Shown here: positions 4,947 to 5,083 of the stretch, in pieces | How the letters are laid out: each line of letters starts with the position of its first letter | How positions within the stretch are numbered: the first letter of the stretch is position 1 | Assembly: GCA_946494635.1 (NCBI GenBank) | Contig: CAMMCS010000148.1 | Coordinates: 1 to 5,083 of the forward strand | Direction: 5' to 3' | Origin: an uncultured Oscillibacter sp. | GTDB taxonomy: Bacteria > Bacillota > Clostridia > Oscillospirales > Oscillospiraceae | Length of the DNA: 5,083 nucleotides | Notes under the pieces: generated by a model | Told to the model about the DNA's origin: nothing | Database searches by the model: none | What the model saw: only the letters and a program-made list of their open reading frames with translations | Position numbers and translations under genes: made by a program

Positions 4947-5083
4947 GGCTCATCACAGGCCCCGCCCAACGGCGGCAGGCGAGCAAAAAGCCGTCCCCGC
5001 CGCCCCCGGGCCGGGGGGGCGCCTCCTTCTTTCCGGAAGACCTGGGCGCGGGGTGGGCCACCGCGCCGGCGCCCGCCCCCAGC
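4947..5083. other. GC-rich tail with no supportable gene
   Basis: The sequence is extremely rich in C and G runs and low in complexity. Short open frames exist on both strands but none shows a recognisable family motif or a ribosome binding site. It could be the intergenic spacer before a neighbouring gene, or the 3' end of a gene converging from the right. Confidence 0.5.
4985..5021 (-). terminator. Weak candidate terminator for a converging minus-strand gene
   Basis: CGCCCCC (5001-5007) can pair with GGGGGCG (5015-5021), and a longer imperfect pairing of GCC-CCCC (4990-4998) with the G run ending GGC (5013-5020) is also possible. On the minus strand the structure is followed by TTTTT (the AAAAA at 4985-4989). 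This would suit a gene entering from the right on the minus strand. Long C and G runs make chance pairing likely. Confidence 0.25.

Noticed and set aside
3763..5061. Long minus-strand open frame of 432 codons opposite the second-sugar glycosyltransferase
   Set aside because: It lies antisense to a gene with clear GT4 motifs, has no recognisable domain, and is rich in Gly/Pro/Arg/His as expected from the complement of GC-rich coding sequence.
1..5083. CRISPR arrays, tRNA or rRNA genes, insertion-sequence ends, phage attachment sites
   Set aside because: No regularly spaced long repeats, cloverleaf-like sequence, transposase frame or terminal inverted repeats with target duplications were seen on either strand.

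Overview
The window is GC-rich DNA, with strong G/C preference at third codon positions, AGGAG-type ribosome binding sites and short overlaps between genes. This and the protein families (a TetM/EF-G-like GTPase fused to a YacP nuclease domain, and a glycolipid glycosyltransferase pair of Firmicutes type) suggest a high-GC gut clostridium, probably of the Oscillospiraceae (Flavonifractor/Oscillibacter-like). The lineage is inferred from gene style, not proven. All five genes lie on the + strand, in two transcription units.

Unit 1 (1-1605). The window opens inside a gene whose visible 375 codons hold domain V of an EF-G/TetM-type ribosomal GTPase, then a roughly 120-residue linker with a conserved-looking Cys/His patch, then a complete NYN nuclease domain of the YacP/Rae1 family. 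Rae1 is an mRNA endonuclease that acts in the ribosomal A site, so this is a ribosome-binding GTPase joined to a ribosome-dependent nuclease. An ATGA overlap couples it to a short, divergent signal peptidase II (LspA)-like membrane protein. A perfect 15-bp hairpin terminator follows.

Intergenic region (1606-2007). About 400 AT-richer bases carry four direct TGT(A/C)A repeats at 10-11 bp spacing, like a PhoB/PhoP box. These abut a near-consensus TTGACA-N17-TATATT promoter. An inverted repeat lies over the expected transcription start, a second candidate promoter follows, and the leader is about 270 nt with a small hairpin. I see no convincing gene here.

Unit 2 (2008-4946). A GT4 glycosyltransferase resembling monoglucosyl-diacylglycerol synthases overlaps by 4 bp a TVP38/TMEM64 (VTT/DedA superfamily) membrane protein. 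After 37 nt comes a second GT4 enzyme resembling the CpoA/LafB type that adds the second sugar. Together they look like a membrane glycolipid operon: the first enzyme glycosylates diacylglycerol, the second extends it, and the VTT protein may move or balance lipid between leaflets. The Pho-like box suggests induction when phosphate is scarce, when bacteria of several phyla replace phospholipid with glycolipid. A 14-bp hairpin ends the unit. The last ~135 bases are very GC-rich with no supportable gene, only a weak candidate minus-strand terminator.
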